Shown piece after piece: positions 1-6,279 of a stretch of DNA of 6,279 bases. Every line of letters starts with the position of its first letter. Position 1 is the stretch's first letter. The DNA comes from Bacillota bacterium (GTDB taxonomy: Bacteria; Bacillota; Clostridia; Oscillospirales; Acutalibacteraceae), in NCBI GenBank assembly GCA_030705695.1, contig JAUZPX010000104.1:1-6279 (forward strand), written 5' to 3'. Both the position numbers and the translations under genes were made by a program. Under the pieces are notes generated by a model that was not told the origin of the DNA, searched no databases, and saw only the letters and a list, made by a program, of their open reading frames with translations.

Positions 1-1647
1 ATTTTCAATTCCGTTATATACATTTACATCAATTGTTACAGCCAAATCGGTTTCGTCATTAATCTGAAACGAAAACTCAGATTTAGTCATAAAAAAGTAC
101 ATTGCTGTAATTCTTGTTTCGTTGCGTGAAAAAGTTAATTTCAAATGCTTGCCTTGTCCAATTTCATTTATGGATATAAGCTTCATATTGTAAAGTCCGT
201 ATAACGGTTTTGCATTTGCTTGCCCAAACGGTTCAAGTAAAGTAATTTCATGTGCCATTTGAGTAGAAAGAACAGATGGGTTTAATTTGCAATCTATAAC
301 CATTTCAGGCATAAAATCTTTATATACAATCTTTGCATATTCATTAATTTTTTCTGTAAATAAAGGTATATTTTCTTTTTTTATAGAGAGACCTATCGCC
401 ATTGGATGTCCGCCGTGATGTTCTAGTAGGCTGCTGCAAGAAAACAAAGCATCGCTAAGAGAAAATCCTGTAACACTGCGCCCTGATCCTTTGCAAATTT
501 CACCATCCTCAGAAATTATAATAACAGGTTTGTCAAAAATATCTCTGATTCGTGAAGCCACAATACCGATTACGCCCGGATGTATGTTTTCAGATGGAAC
601 AACAATAATTCTGTTTATAAGCAGTGCAGGGTTCTGACGAATTATATCCAGAATTTTTTGTTGAATATCCTTTTCAATTGATTGCCGTTCTGAATTATTA
701 ACAGAAAGCTCTTTTGCAATTATGCTTGACTCATCTGGATCTTCTGACAAAAGTAAACGCACTGATTTTTCGGAAAGAGCGAGCCGCCCGACAGCATTTA
801 GCCTAGGAACAACCGAGAAAGCAATATTCCCGGCAGTAAGCTTTTTGTTATAAAGCCCTGATTCATTTAAAAGAGCAGCAATCCCAGGGCGCTCAGTGTT
901 CATGATTTTCTGTAACCCAAGCTTCACTAATGAACGATTTTCGCTTTTTAGCGGTACAATGTCTCCGATTGTGCCGATAGCAACCAAATCAGCATAGTTT
1001 TCAAGAACATCATAGCTGTTTTCTTCGCCTTCAAGAGCCATAACAAGTTTAAGTGTTACCCCGACACCTGCTAAATCCTTGTATTTTGACGGGCAATCAT
1101 TTCTATGAGGATTTACAACTGCTACAGCATTTGGTAAATCTCCAGAGGGCATATGATGATCTGTTACAACCGTATCTATTCCAAGGCTTTTTGCGTAATC
1201 AATTTCTTCGTTAGCACTTACACCGTTATCAACTGTAATTATTAGAGAAACGTTTTGAGAATTAATAAAGTCAATAGCTGACATATTCATTCCGTAACCC
1301 TCGGTTTCCCGATTTGGAATATAATACATAACGTCGGCACTTAGCGTTTCAAGGTGAGAGTACAGCAATGCGGTGGAAGTAACGCCGTCGGCGTCATAAT
1401 CGCCAAAAATACATATTTTTTCAAAATCATCAAGAGCTTTATGAATTCGTGCAACTGCCTTATCCATATCAATAAGAGTAAAAGGATCAAAAATATAAGG
1501 TTCTTCAGAGAAAAAAGAATCAATGTCCTCTTCTTTGTTAATGCCTCGAATATCTAAAAGCATACTTACAGACAAAGGCAAATCGAATTTCTGAGCCATT
1601 GCTGTGGCATTATCTTTATTCAGATTTGCAATAGCCCAATTTTTCAT
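1..1647 (-). CDS. recJ: RecJ, single-stranded-DNA-specific 5'-3' exonuclease (C-terminus off the window)
   Basis: RecJ degrades single-stranded DNA from the 5' end in the cytoplasm and acts in recombination and mismatch or base-excision repair. The frame is open for 549 codons from an ATG and runs off the left edge. Visible motifs, in order: FGDYDADG (81-88), TVDNG (138-142), VTDHH (161-165), GTIGD (225-229) and PRLNAVGR (281-288) form the DHH phosphoesterase core with its metal-binding aspartates and histidines. HPGVIGIVASR (356-366), GSGRS (387-391) and HHGGHP (410-415) form the DHHA1 domain. LEPFGQ (471-476) opens the OB-fold, and HLKLTF (501-506) lies within it. RecJ proteins range from under 600 residues (E. 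coli) to nearly 800 (B. subtilis), so the missing part could be short or over 200 residues. It starts 6 nt after recN and its AGGAG lies inside the recN end, suggesting coupled translation. The DHHA1 segment and order of motifs separate it from the oligoribonuclease NrnA and from PPX relatives. All key residues seen are intact. Confidence 0.96.
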   Translation of the reverse strand, partial: MKNWAIANLNKDNATAMAQKFDLPLSVSMLLDIRGINKEEDIDSFFSEEPYIFDPFTLIDMDKAVARIHKALDDFEKICIFGDYDADGVTSTALLYSHLETLSADVMYYIPNRETEGYGMNMSAIDFINSQNVSLIITVDNGVSANEEIDYAKSLGIDTVVTDHHMPSGDLPNAVAVVNPHRNDCPSKYKDLAGVGVTLKLVMALEGEENSYDVLENYADLVAIGTIGDIVPLKSENRSLVKLGLQKIMNTERPGIAALLNESGLYNKKLTAGNIAFSVVPRLNAVGRLALSEKSVRLLLSEDPDESSIIAKELSVNNSERQSIEKDIQQKILDIIRQNPALLINRIIVVPSENIHPGVIGIVASRIRDIFDKPVIIISEDGEICKGSGRSVTGFSLSDALFSCSSLLEHHGGHPMAIGLSIKKENIPLFTEKINEYAKIVYKDFMPEMVIDCKLNPSVLSTQMAHEITLLEPFGQANAKPLYGLYNMKLISINEIGQGKHLKLTFSRNETRITAMYFFMTKSEFSFQINDETDLAVTIDVNVYNGIEN

Positions 1648-1653
1648 AAAAAA

Positions 1654-3330
1654 TTATACTCCTGATATTTCTATTGACTTTAACATTTCTTCTGCGTGTT
1701 TAAGAGTCAGCTCTGTAATATTAACGCCACCGAGGATTCTTGCAAGCTCTTGTTTTCGTCCTTCGAAGTTAAGACTTTCAATATTTGTAAATGTTCTGCC
1801 GTTAGCTACATTTTTAATAATCTTAAAATGAGTTGTTGCAAGTGCGGCAATCTGTGCTTGGTGAGTTACACAAATAACTTGCCTGTTTTTTGAAACTTCT
1901 TTTAGTTTCATCCCTACTTTTGCAGCAGCACTTCCGCTAATACCTGTATCTATTTCATCAAAAATCAGAGTATCAATATCGTCTTCTTCTGAAAGCACAT
2001 TTTTAATTGCTAACATCATCCGAGAAAGCTCACCGCCTGATGCAATTTTAGATACAGGCTTCGGCGGTTCCCCTGGGTTTGTAGAGATAAGAAGCTCAAT
2101 CTTTTCGGCTCCCAGTTCGTAAAGTTCGCAAGGTTCAAAATTCACAACAAGAGTTACGTTTGGCATATCGAGAAATGTCATTTCTTCTTTGACACGTTTT
2201 GCAAACCAATCAGACGTTTTTTTGCGTTCAGCAGATAACTCAGAGGATAATAATTCTGCTTCATTTTTCTTTATTTGATATTGTTTTTGCAGCTGTTCTC
2301 GGTTATATTCGTATTTTACCAAACGTTCAAGCTTTTCGGCGGCATTATCACGATAATCAAGAATGTCATCAATATTTTCGCCGTATTTTCGTAATAATTT
2401 ATAGATAAGATCCAATCGTTCTTCAATAAGCTGTAGTTCATTTGGGTCAGACTCAATTTGCTCAAGAGCATTTGATATTTCCAAACTGCAATCTTCAAGT
2501 TCATAAACACTATCGCCAAGACGTGATGCAAGTTGTGCAGATATTTCATGATATCTTGCCGCTGATAGTAAAGAGTTATATGCATTTTTTAGCGAGGAAA
2601 TCGTACCAATAAAGTCATCGTTACCAGAGAGCGAGTCTTTCGCTTCGGAAAGTGCAGATACTATTTTTTCACTGTTGAGCAATACAGTTTTCTTTTGATT
2701 CAGCGTTTCAAGCTCGTCGATAGATAAATCTGCATCGTCAATTTCATTAATCTGAAAACTTAATAAATCTTTTTCATGCTCACGCTCAGCGTCGCTTATG
2801 TCGGCAGCATATAATTCAGATTCAATTTTTTTAAATTCATGGTAAACCGTCTTATATTTAACTAGTGTTTTATTAATATTATTAAAGCTATCAATATAAG
2901 AAATATGTGTTTCTGGGGTTCGCAGCTCGCCGTTATCGTGCTGACCGTGAATGTGAATCAGTTGCTCTGTAATTAGCTTTAATATGTTTAAAGGAACAGG
3001 TCGTCCGTTAATACGGCACGTGTTTTTTCCGTTTAGGCTAATTTCTCTTTGAATTATATAGAGATTTTCATCTGATTCACAGCCATATTCCTTTAATAAA
3101 GCAAGCGATTTACCGCTGATGTTTTCAAATGTTGCACTGATAAATGCTGTTTCAGCACCGTTTCTGATAATATCCTTGGAAGTTCTTGCGCCTAATATTG
3201 CATTAATTGCATCAATAACAATAGACTTACCTGCACCAGTTTCACCTGTAAGTGCATTTAAGCCTTGAGTAAAGTCAATCGAAGTTTTTTCGATGACTGC
3301 AATATTTTCAATATAAAGCGAAGTCAGCAT
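1654..3330 (-). CDS. recN: RecN, SMC-like DNA repair ATPase
   Basis: RecN is an early responder to DNA double-strand breaks. It is a cytoplasmic ATPase that gathers and tethers DNA ends for RecA-dependent recombination. The 558-residue protein has the family's usual length (about 550-580). The N-terminal ATPase half carries Walker A GETGAGKS (29-36) and the Q-loop region HIHGQH (126-131). A long charged central stretch, about 150-390, is the expected short SMC-type coiled coil. The C-terminal half carries the ABC signature SGGELSR (431-437), Walker B TLIFDEIDTG (454-463) and the switch histidine in VTHQAQ (488-493). The ending ELARILGG...HAEEML is also typical of RecN. The short coiled coil and this ending distinguish it from SbcC, RecF and true SMC proteins. 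The ATG is supported by AGGGGA (3337-3342) 6 nt upstream. It follows argR by 22 nt, as in many Bacillota. No SOS box is visible in that gap, so it probably depends on operon transcription. Confidence 0.98.
   Translation of the reverse strand: MLTSLYIENIAVIEKTSIDFTQGLNALTGETGAGKSIVIDAINAILGARTSKDIIRNGAETAFISATFENISGKSLALLKEYGCESDENLYIIQREISLNGKNTCRINGRPVPLNILKLITEQLIHIHGQHDNGELRTPETHISYIDSFNNINKTLVKYKTVYHEFKKIESELYAADISDAEREHEKDLLSFQINEIDDADLSIDELETLNQKKTVLLNSEKIVSALSEAKDSLSGNDDFIGTISSLKNAYNSLLSAARYHEISAQLASRLGDSVYELEDCSLEISNALEQIESDPNELQLIEERLDLIYKLLRKYGENIDDILDYRDNAAEKLERLVKYEYNREQLQKQYQIKKNEAELLSSELSAERKKTSDWFAKRVKEEMTFLDMPNVTLVVNFEPCELYELGAEKIELLISTNPGEPPKPVSKIASGGELSRMMLAIKNVLSEEDDIDTLIFDEIDTGISGSAAAKVGMKLKEVSKNRQVICVTHQAQIAALATTHFKIIKNVANGRTFTNIESLNFEGRKQELARILGGVNITELTLKHAEEMLKSIEISGV
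1659..1663 (-). promoter_or_regulatory. Ribosome binding site of recJ, inside the recN 3' end
   Basis: AGGAG on the minus strand, 11 nt before the recJ ATG at 1647. It overlaps the last sense codons of recN (Ser-Gly-Val). The spacing is slightly long but no better site is nearby. The overlap implies that ribosomes finishing recN pass over the recJ initiation region, so coupling is likely; this is an inference. Confidence 0.7.
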
Positions 3331-3352
3331 TTGGTTTCCCCTGCTTTTATGT

Positions 3353-3799
3353 TTATAATGATTTTTTGAGTTCAGATGTTAAAGAAATTGCTCTGCTGTT
3401 TGTGCGCACTGCAATAAAAATAGTATCATCGCCTGCAAGCGTTCCCACAACGCCTTCAGGTTCAATAGAATCAAATGCTGCACAGACTGCCTGTGCCATT
3501 CCGGCATGTGTTTTAACAACAATCAGATTTCCTGTAAAATCAACGCTGATAACTGAACCTGAAAAAATACTTTGGAAATTGTTTGAAAATTCTGCTTTAT
3601 TTTTAACATTCGTAGAATAGTGATATTTACCGTCGGTTGACAGCGATTTAATAAGGCGAAGTTCTTTAATATCCCTTGAAACGGTTGCTTGAGTAACATC
3701 AAATCCACAGTTGCGCAATGCTAATAATATATCTTCCTGTGTTTCAACGTCTTTTTCTTTTATAATTTCAAGAATTTTTGAATGACGAAGTGTTTTCAT
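3353..3799 (-). CDS. argR: ArgR/AhrC, arginine-responsive transcription regulator
   Basis: This is a cytoplasmic hexameric DNA-binding protein that senses L-arginine. It represses arginine biosynthesis genes and, in bacilli, also activates catabolic ones. At 148 residues it matches the family (about 150). The N-terminal winged helix-turn-helix (1-65) contains the recognition segment TQATVSRDIKEL (36-47). A linker leads to the C-terminal oligomerisation and arginine-binding domain, with THAGMAQ (97-103) and GTLAGDDTIFIA (119-130). The paired aspartates in the latter contact arginine in characterised ArgR proteins. The start ATG has GGAG (3808-3811) 8 nt upstream. The gene begins 18 nt after nadK and ends 22 nt before recN. 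I found no convincing ARG box (an inverted TGAAT-type 18-mer) near this gene, so autoregulation cannot be shown here. Its targets are presumably arginine genes elsewhere on the chromosome. Confidence 0.97.
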   Translation of the reverse strand: MKTLRHSKILEIIKEKDVETQEDILLALRNCGFDVTQATVSRDIKELRLIKSLSTDGKYHYSTNVKNKAEFSNNFQSIFSGSVISVDFTGNLIVVKTHAGMAQAVCAAFDSIEPEGVVGTLAGDDTIFIAVRTNSRAISLTSELKKSL

Positions 3800-3817
3800 G
3801 AAAATTTCTCCGAATCC

Positions 3818-4675
3818 TTAATCTACGCGTTCTTTTAATTTCTCATTAAGCAAAGAATAAAAGTTTTTATCTTTCAGCTTAATCATGTTTAGAGATATGT
3901 CTGCCTTTTTAATTTCAATTTTATGATGGCTTAAAATCGGAATCGAAGTTTGACCATCGATAGTCAGAAAAATTTCATCGCAGTCTGCCTGAATCGCTTC
4001 AACTGTAATTAATTCGTTACTTGAAAAGAGTACAGGTCTTGCGAATAAAGAATGAGGACATACGGGGGTCAGCAGAATACATTCCATATCAGGCTGAATA
4101 ACAGGTCCTCCTGCCGAAAGTGCATATGCTGTTGAGCCTGTAGGAGTTGAAAGCAGCAAACCGTCTGCACGATAATGGCTAATTGTCTGATTATTTATCG
4201 AAACGCTCAAATCAATTATTCTTGAAAGCGCTCCTCTGGAGATTACAGCGTCATTAATTGCATTGAATTTTAAAATATTATTATCATTATGAACAGTGAT
4301 TTCAAGCATCATGCGCTTTTCAATTGTATAATCGCCTGTCAAAATTCGAGAAAGCTCGTTAACCTCATTTGTCTCAATCCCAGAAACAAACCCAAGCCGC
4401 CCAATATTTACGCCAATTATAGGCACACCTGCTTTAGAAGCGTGCTTCGCATTATGAATTATAGTACCGTCTCCGCCAACTGCCACAGCGGCATCAGAGT
4501 GTTTCATAATTTCATCATGATTTTGCAAAAACTTTATTTTATCTTGACGAAAAACATTTTTGCAACGTTCATCCATAATGATTTCGGCATTTTCTTTTGC
4601 AAACAAATCAATTATTTTATCAGTGACTTCTTTGGCATTATTCTTTTCAAGGTTCACAATAATTGCGATTCTCAT
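3818..4675 (-). CDS. nadK: NAD kinase (ATP/polyphosphate-dependent NAD+ 2'-kinase)
   Basis: It phosphorylates NAD+ to NADP+, the sole de novo source of NADP(H), in the cytoplasm. At 285 residues the length is normal. The N-terminal Rossmann-like part carries the diagnostic VGGDGTIIH (66-74), whose aspartate 69 is the expected catalytic residue. It is followed by GVNIGRLGFVS (88-98) and the NAD-binding pair in INDAVISRG (140-148). The C-terminal beta domain carries DGLLLSTPTGSTAY (171-184) with SAGGP (187-191), TPVCPHSL (203-210) and TIDGQ (228-232). These motifs together exclude the related diacylglycerol kinases and 6-phosphofructokinases. The ATG has AAAGG (4683-4687) 7 nt upstream, and the protein begins MRIAIIVN, a usual NadK start. 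It sits 28 nt after tlyA and 18 nt before argR, a common clostridial placement. NADPH made from its product is used by the reductoisomerase that follows Dxs in the MEP pathway, but the adjacency need not reflect that. Confidence 0.97.
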   Translation of the reverse strand: MRIAIIVNLEKNNAKEVTDKIIDLFAKENAEIIMDERCKNVFRQDKIKFLQNHDEIMKHSDAAVAVGGDGTIIHNAKHASKAGVPIIGVNIGRLGFVSGIETNEVNELSRILTGDYTIEKRMMLEITVHNDNNILKFNAINDAVISRGALSRIIDLSVSINNQTISHYRADGLLLSTPTGSTAYALSAGGPVIQPDMECILLTPVCPHSLFARPVLFSSNELITVEAIQADCDEIFLTIDGQTSIPILSHHKIEIKKADISLNMIKLKDKNFYSLLNEKLKERVD

Positions 4676-4703
4676 AATGCTGCCTTTCTAATCTGTTTGT
4701 CTA

Positions 4704-5510
4704 TTATTCAAGATCTATGTGTGAAGCATCAATTACTTTTTGAATATCTAAAGATATTTCAGAATTTTCATCATCACTCTTTTGCAAAAAAACTAAATAT
4801 TCAATGTTGCCTTCGGGACCTTTAATTGGAGAAAAGTCAAGTCCGAGTATTTTAAATCCGTTATTAGTGCAGAAACTACAAATCTCAGATACAACGGAAT
4901 AATGCACTTGCTTATCACGCACTACGCCTTTTTTTCCTACATTTTCACGCCCTGCTTCAAATTGTGGTTTAATTAAAGCTACAATTTGTCCGTTATTTTT
5001 TAACAGCTTTTCAGCTACTGGCAAAACAAGTTTTAACGAGATAAATGAAACGTCAACAGATGCAAAATCAATATCGTCCGATATTTCTTCTTTTGTTATA
5101 TAACGAATGTTTTTTCGTTCTAAGTTTACGACTCGCTCATCATTTCTTAGTTTCCAAGCCAACTGACCGTAGCCTACATCAACAGCAAATACTTTTTTTG
5201 CGCCATTTTGCAGCATACAGTCGGTAAATCCACCAGTGGAAGCACCGATATCCATGGCAATTTTGTCTTGCAAATCAATTTGAAAGAAGTTTATAGCTTT
5301 TTCAAGCTTTAAACCGCCTCGACTAACATATTTTTGAATACAACCACGGACTTCCAAAATATCTTTATCAGTATATTGAGTTCCTGGTTTGTCCGATTTC
5401 TGATTATTAACGTACACTTGCCCAGCCATTATTATAGCACGAGCCTTTTCCCTGCTTTCTGTGTATCCTTGTTCAAACACAAGAAGATCAAGCCGCTTTT
5501 TTTCAGCCAA
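4704..5510 (-). CDS. tlyA: TlyA-family rRNA 2'-O-methyltransferase (S4 + FtsJ-like domains)
   Basis: TlyA enzymes use S-adenosylmethionine to methylate ribose 2'-OH groups of cytidines in rRNA (C1920 of 23S and, in mycobacteria, also C1409 of 16S). They are often mislabelled haemolysins. At 268 residues it matches the family. The N-terminal S4 RNA-binding domain spans about 6-66 (RLDLLVFEQG, then ESREKARAIIMAGQVYV). The linker YVSRGGLKL (61-69) follows, then the Rossmann methyltransferase. That domain carries SAM-binding motif DIGASTGGFTD (87-97), DVGYGQLAWKLR (111-122), VDVSFISL (152-159), IKPQFE (180-185) and a late SPIKGPEGN (217-225). The start is a TTG immediately after the dxs TAA. It gives MAEKKRLDLL, which aligns with the usual TlyA beginning, and no in-frame ATG lies close by. 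Which rRNA sites it modifies cannot be read from the sequence. No signal peptide or membrane segment is seen, so it is cytoplasmic. Confidence 0.95.
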   Translation of the reverse strand: MAEKKRLDLLVFEQGYTESREKARAIIMAGQVYVNNQKSDKPGTQYTDKDILEVRGCIQKYVSRGGLKLEKAINFFQIDLQDKIAMDIGASTGGFTDCMLQNGAKKVFAVDVGYGQLAWKLRNDERVVNLERKNIRYITKEEISDDIDFASVDVSFISLKLVLPVAEKLLKNNGQIVALIKPQFEAGRENVGKKGVVRDKQVHYSVVSEICSFCTNNGFKILGLDFSPIKGPEGNIEYLVFLQKSDDENSEISLDIQKVIDASHIDLE

Positions 5511-6279
5511 TTAAAAATCATTCCTTACGATCATATTCACAATGCCGGAGCAATCCAGACCAAGCCGCTTTAATGTAACATCAACAGGAGCATGCGGAAT
5601 AAAACGATCATCTATAGCATTTAAAACGAATTGTCCGTTATACTTTCTTTTTGAAAGTTCAACACTCATTTTTTCACCGATTCCGCCATTTTGCATTCCT
5701 TCTTCAAAAAAGAAAATATTCTCAAATTTCTCAGCAATTTCAATTGCCATTGGCGGTATAGGTTTAATTTGATTGAGTTTTAATATACATACATCAATTC
5801 CGCGTTCTGCAAGTTTTTCTTTTGCAAGGCAAGCTTGCGAAAAAAGCCTGCCGTAAGTTATTATTAGCTTCTTTGCGTCTTTGTTGCCATAAACATCAAA
5901 AGCTTGTAAAGACGGTTTAAAATCATTAGGCTTATAATCTTCTCCGCCCCTTGGAAAGCGAACAGCAACAACTGAATTGCATTTATTAATTGCTGTATTA
6001 AGATTGTCTCGTAATTCATCAAAGTATGTCGGGCAAAAAATGGTTGTGTTCGGAATTGAATTTAAAAAAGATACATCAAAAACGCCCTGATGTGTTTCTC
6101 CGTCTTCACCGACGATACCTGCCCTATCAACAGCTAAAACAATATGAAGATTTTGCATAGCTGCATCATGAATTATTTGGTCGTAGCTTCTTTGTAAAAA
6201 CGTTGAGTATACAGAAAATACGGGAACCAATCCGCCTGCTGCCAATCCGCCTGCAAACGTAACAGCATGTCCCTCTGCA
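5511..6279 (-). CDS. dxs: 1-deoxy-D-xylulose-5-phosphate synthase, C-terminal 255 residues (N-terminus off the window)
   Basis: Dxs is a thiamine-diphosphate enzyme that condenses pyruvate with glyceraldehyde 3-phosphate. This is the first step of the MEP isoprenoid pathway and also feeds thiamine and pyridoxal synthesis. The reading frame is open through the right edge and roughly the last two fifths of a ~620-residue protein is present. The fragment begins AEGHAVTF; its glutamate (fragment residue 2) corresponds to the conserved glutamate that activates the cofactor. Next come VYSTFLQRSYDQIIHD (23-38), DRAGIVGEDGETHQG (51-65) and RFPRGG (107-112) of the pyrimidine-binding domain. The transketolase C-terminal domain follows (about 120-245), with FFEEGMQNGGIG (190-201). 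DRAGIVG...THQG is specific to Dxs as against transketolase or pyruvate dehydrogenase E1 beta. The end after DDRFIPHA is compact but ordinary. A TTG at 6245 is internal, not the start: conserved Dxs sequence continues upstream of it. The stop touches the tlyA start. Confidence 0.97.
   Translation of the reverse strand, partial: AEGHAVTFAGGLAAGGLVPVFSVYSTFLQRSYDQIIHDAAMQNLHIVLAVDRAGIVGEDGETHQGVFDVSFLNSIPNTTIFCPTYFDELRDNLNTAINKCNSVVAVRFPRGGEDYKPNDFKPSLQAFDVYGNKDAKKLIITYGRLFSQACLAKEKLAERGIDVCILKLNQIKPIPPMAIEIAEKFENIFFFEEGMQNGGIGEKMSVELSKRKYNGQFVLNAIDDRFIPHAPVDVTLKRLGLDCSGIVNMIVRNDF
5522..5526 (-). promoter_or_regulatory. Probable ribosome binding site of tlyA, inside the dxs 3' end
   Basis: AAGGA on the minus strand, 11 nt before the TTG at 5510 and within the last codons of dxs (Val-Arg-Asn-Asp-Phe). 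It favours the TTG start. An out-of-frame ATG at 5521-5519 directly abuts this site, too close to be initiated efficiently from it. Start and stop are adjacent (TAA then TTG), so re-initiation by ribosomes finishing dxs is plausible. Confidence 0.55.

Noticed and set aside
1341..1557. Two overlapping short frames on opposite strands within the recJ region
   Set aside because: Both are out of frame with recJ, which has a continuous motif-bearing reading frame through here (around FGDYDADG). They are shadows.
2316..2585. 89-codon minus-strand frame inside recN
   Set aside because: It is in another frame of the recN coiled-coil coding region, with no motif and no ribosome site.
3331..3352. Possible terminator or promoter in the argR-recN gap
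   Set aside because: The 22-nt gap holds only the recN ribosome site; there is no hairpin followed by a T run and no room for a promoter with both boxes.
3765..3786. Inverted repeat TTCAA-6-TTGAA near the argR start as a possible ARG box
   Set aside because: It lies within argR codons 6-12, has the arms in the wrong orientation and spacing for the ATGAAT...ATTCA-type operator, and is easily explained by AT-rich coding sequence.
4289..4825. 178-codon open frame on the plus strand, antisense to the nadK start and tlyA end
   Set aside because: It lies opposite two certain genes, has no ribosome site or recognisable domain, and its composition (rich in Phe, Ile, Asn, His, Cys) is that of the complement of AT-rich coding sequence.
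4928..4934. Seven-base A/T runs in tlyA (NVGKKGVV) and in recJ (around 375-383) as phase-variation tracts
   Set aside because: They encode conserved or ordinary Lys-Lys pairs in housekeeping genes and are of a length common in AT-rich genomes. There is no sign of switching.
6243..6245. TTG at 6245 as a possible start of a short Dxs-like protein
   Set aside because: Conserved Dxs sequence AEGHAVTFAGG continues upstream in frame to the window edge, so the codon is an internal leucine.
6227..6254. Near-direct repeat of about 13 bases (ccaatccgcctgc twice)
   Set aside because: It encodes the conserved GGLAAGGL segment of Dxs, where two Gly-Gly-Leu units use the same codons. It is not a repeat element.

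Overview
The window is a dense, single-strand block of core housekeeping genes from a low-GC Gram-positive bacterium. The class is most likely Clostridia (Bacillota). This rests on the gene order dxs-tlyA-nadK-argR-recN, on AT-rich third codon positions, on purine-rich Shine-Dalgarno sites, and on an ArgR/AhrC-type arginine repressor beside recN. The lineage is an inference from gene order and protein style, not from a database match.

All genes read on the minus strand, so transcription enters at the right edge and leaves at the left. In that order they are: the C-terminal 255 residues of dxs (1-deoxy-D-xylulose-5-phosphate synthase; 5' end off the window), tlyA (S4/FtsJ-type rRNA 2'-O-methyltransferase), nadK (NAD kinase), argR (arginine repressor), recN (SMC-like repair ATPase) and the first 549 residues of recJ (single-strand 5'-3' exonuclease; 3' end off the window). 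The gaps are 0, 28, 18, 22 and 6 nt. No promoter, terminator, RNA gene, repeat array or mobile element is visible between the genes. The arrangement looks like one operon, or the inside of a longer one. The stretch from 1 to 1647 could be mistaken for gene-free because its reading frame never closes inside the window, but it is entirely recJ.

Functionally the block mixes isoprenoid precursor synthesis (dxs), ribosome modification (tlyA), NADP supply (nadK), arginine-responsive transcription control (argR) and double-strand-break repair (recN, recJ). NADPH is used in the pathway that dxs begins, and RecN and RecJ both act on broken DNA. The whole group is best seen as a conserved clostridial neighbourhood, not a dedicated system.

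I found no new biological system. The points worth a second look are modest: recJ directly behind recN, where sporulating relatives usually carry spoIVB/spo0A; and the unusual tlyA start. That start is a TTG touching the dxs stop codon, followed by a seven-A run, with an out-of-frame ATG just upstream that one extra A would bring into frame.
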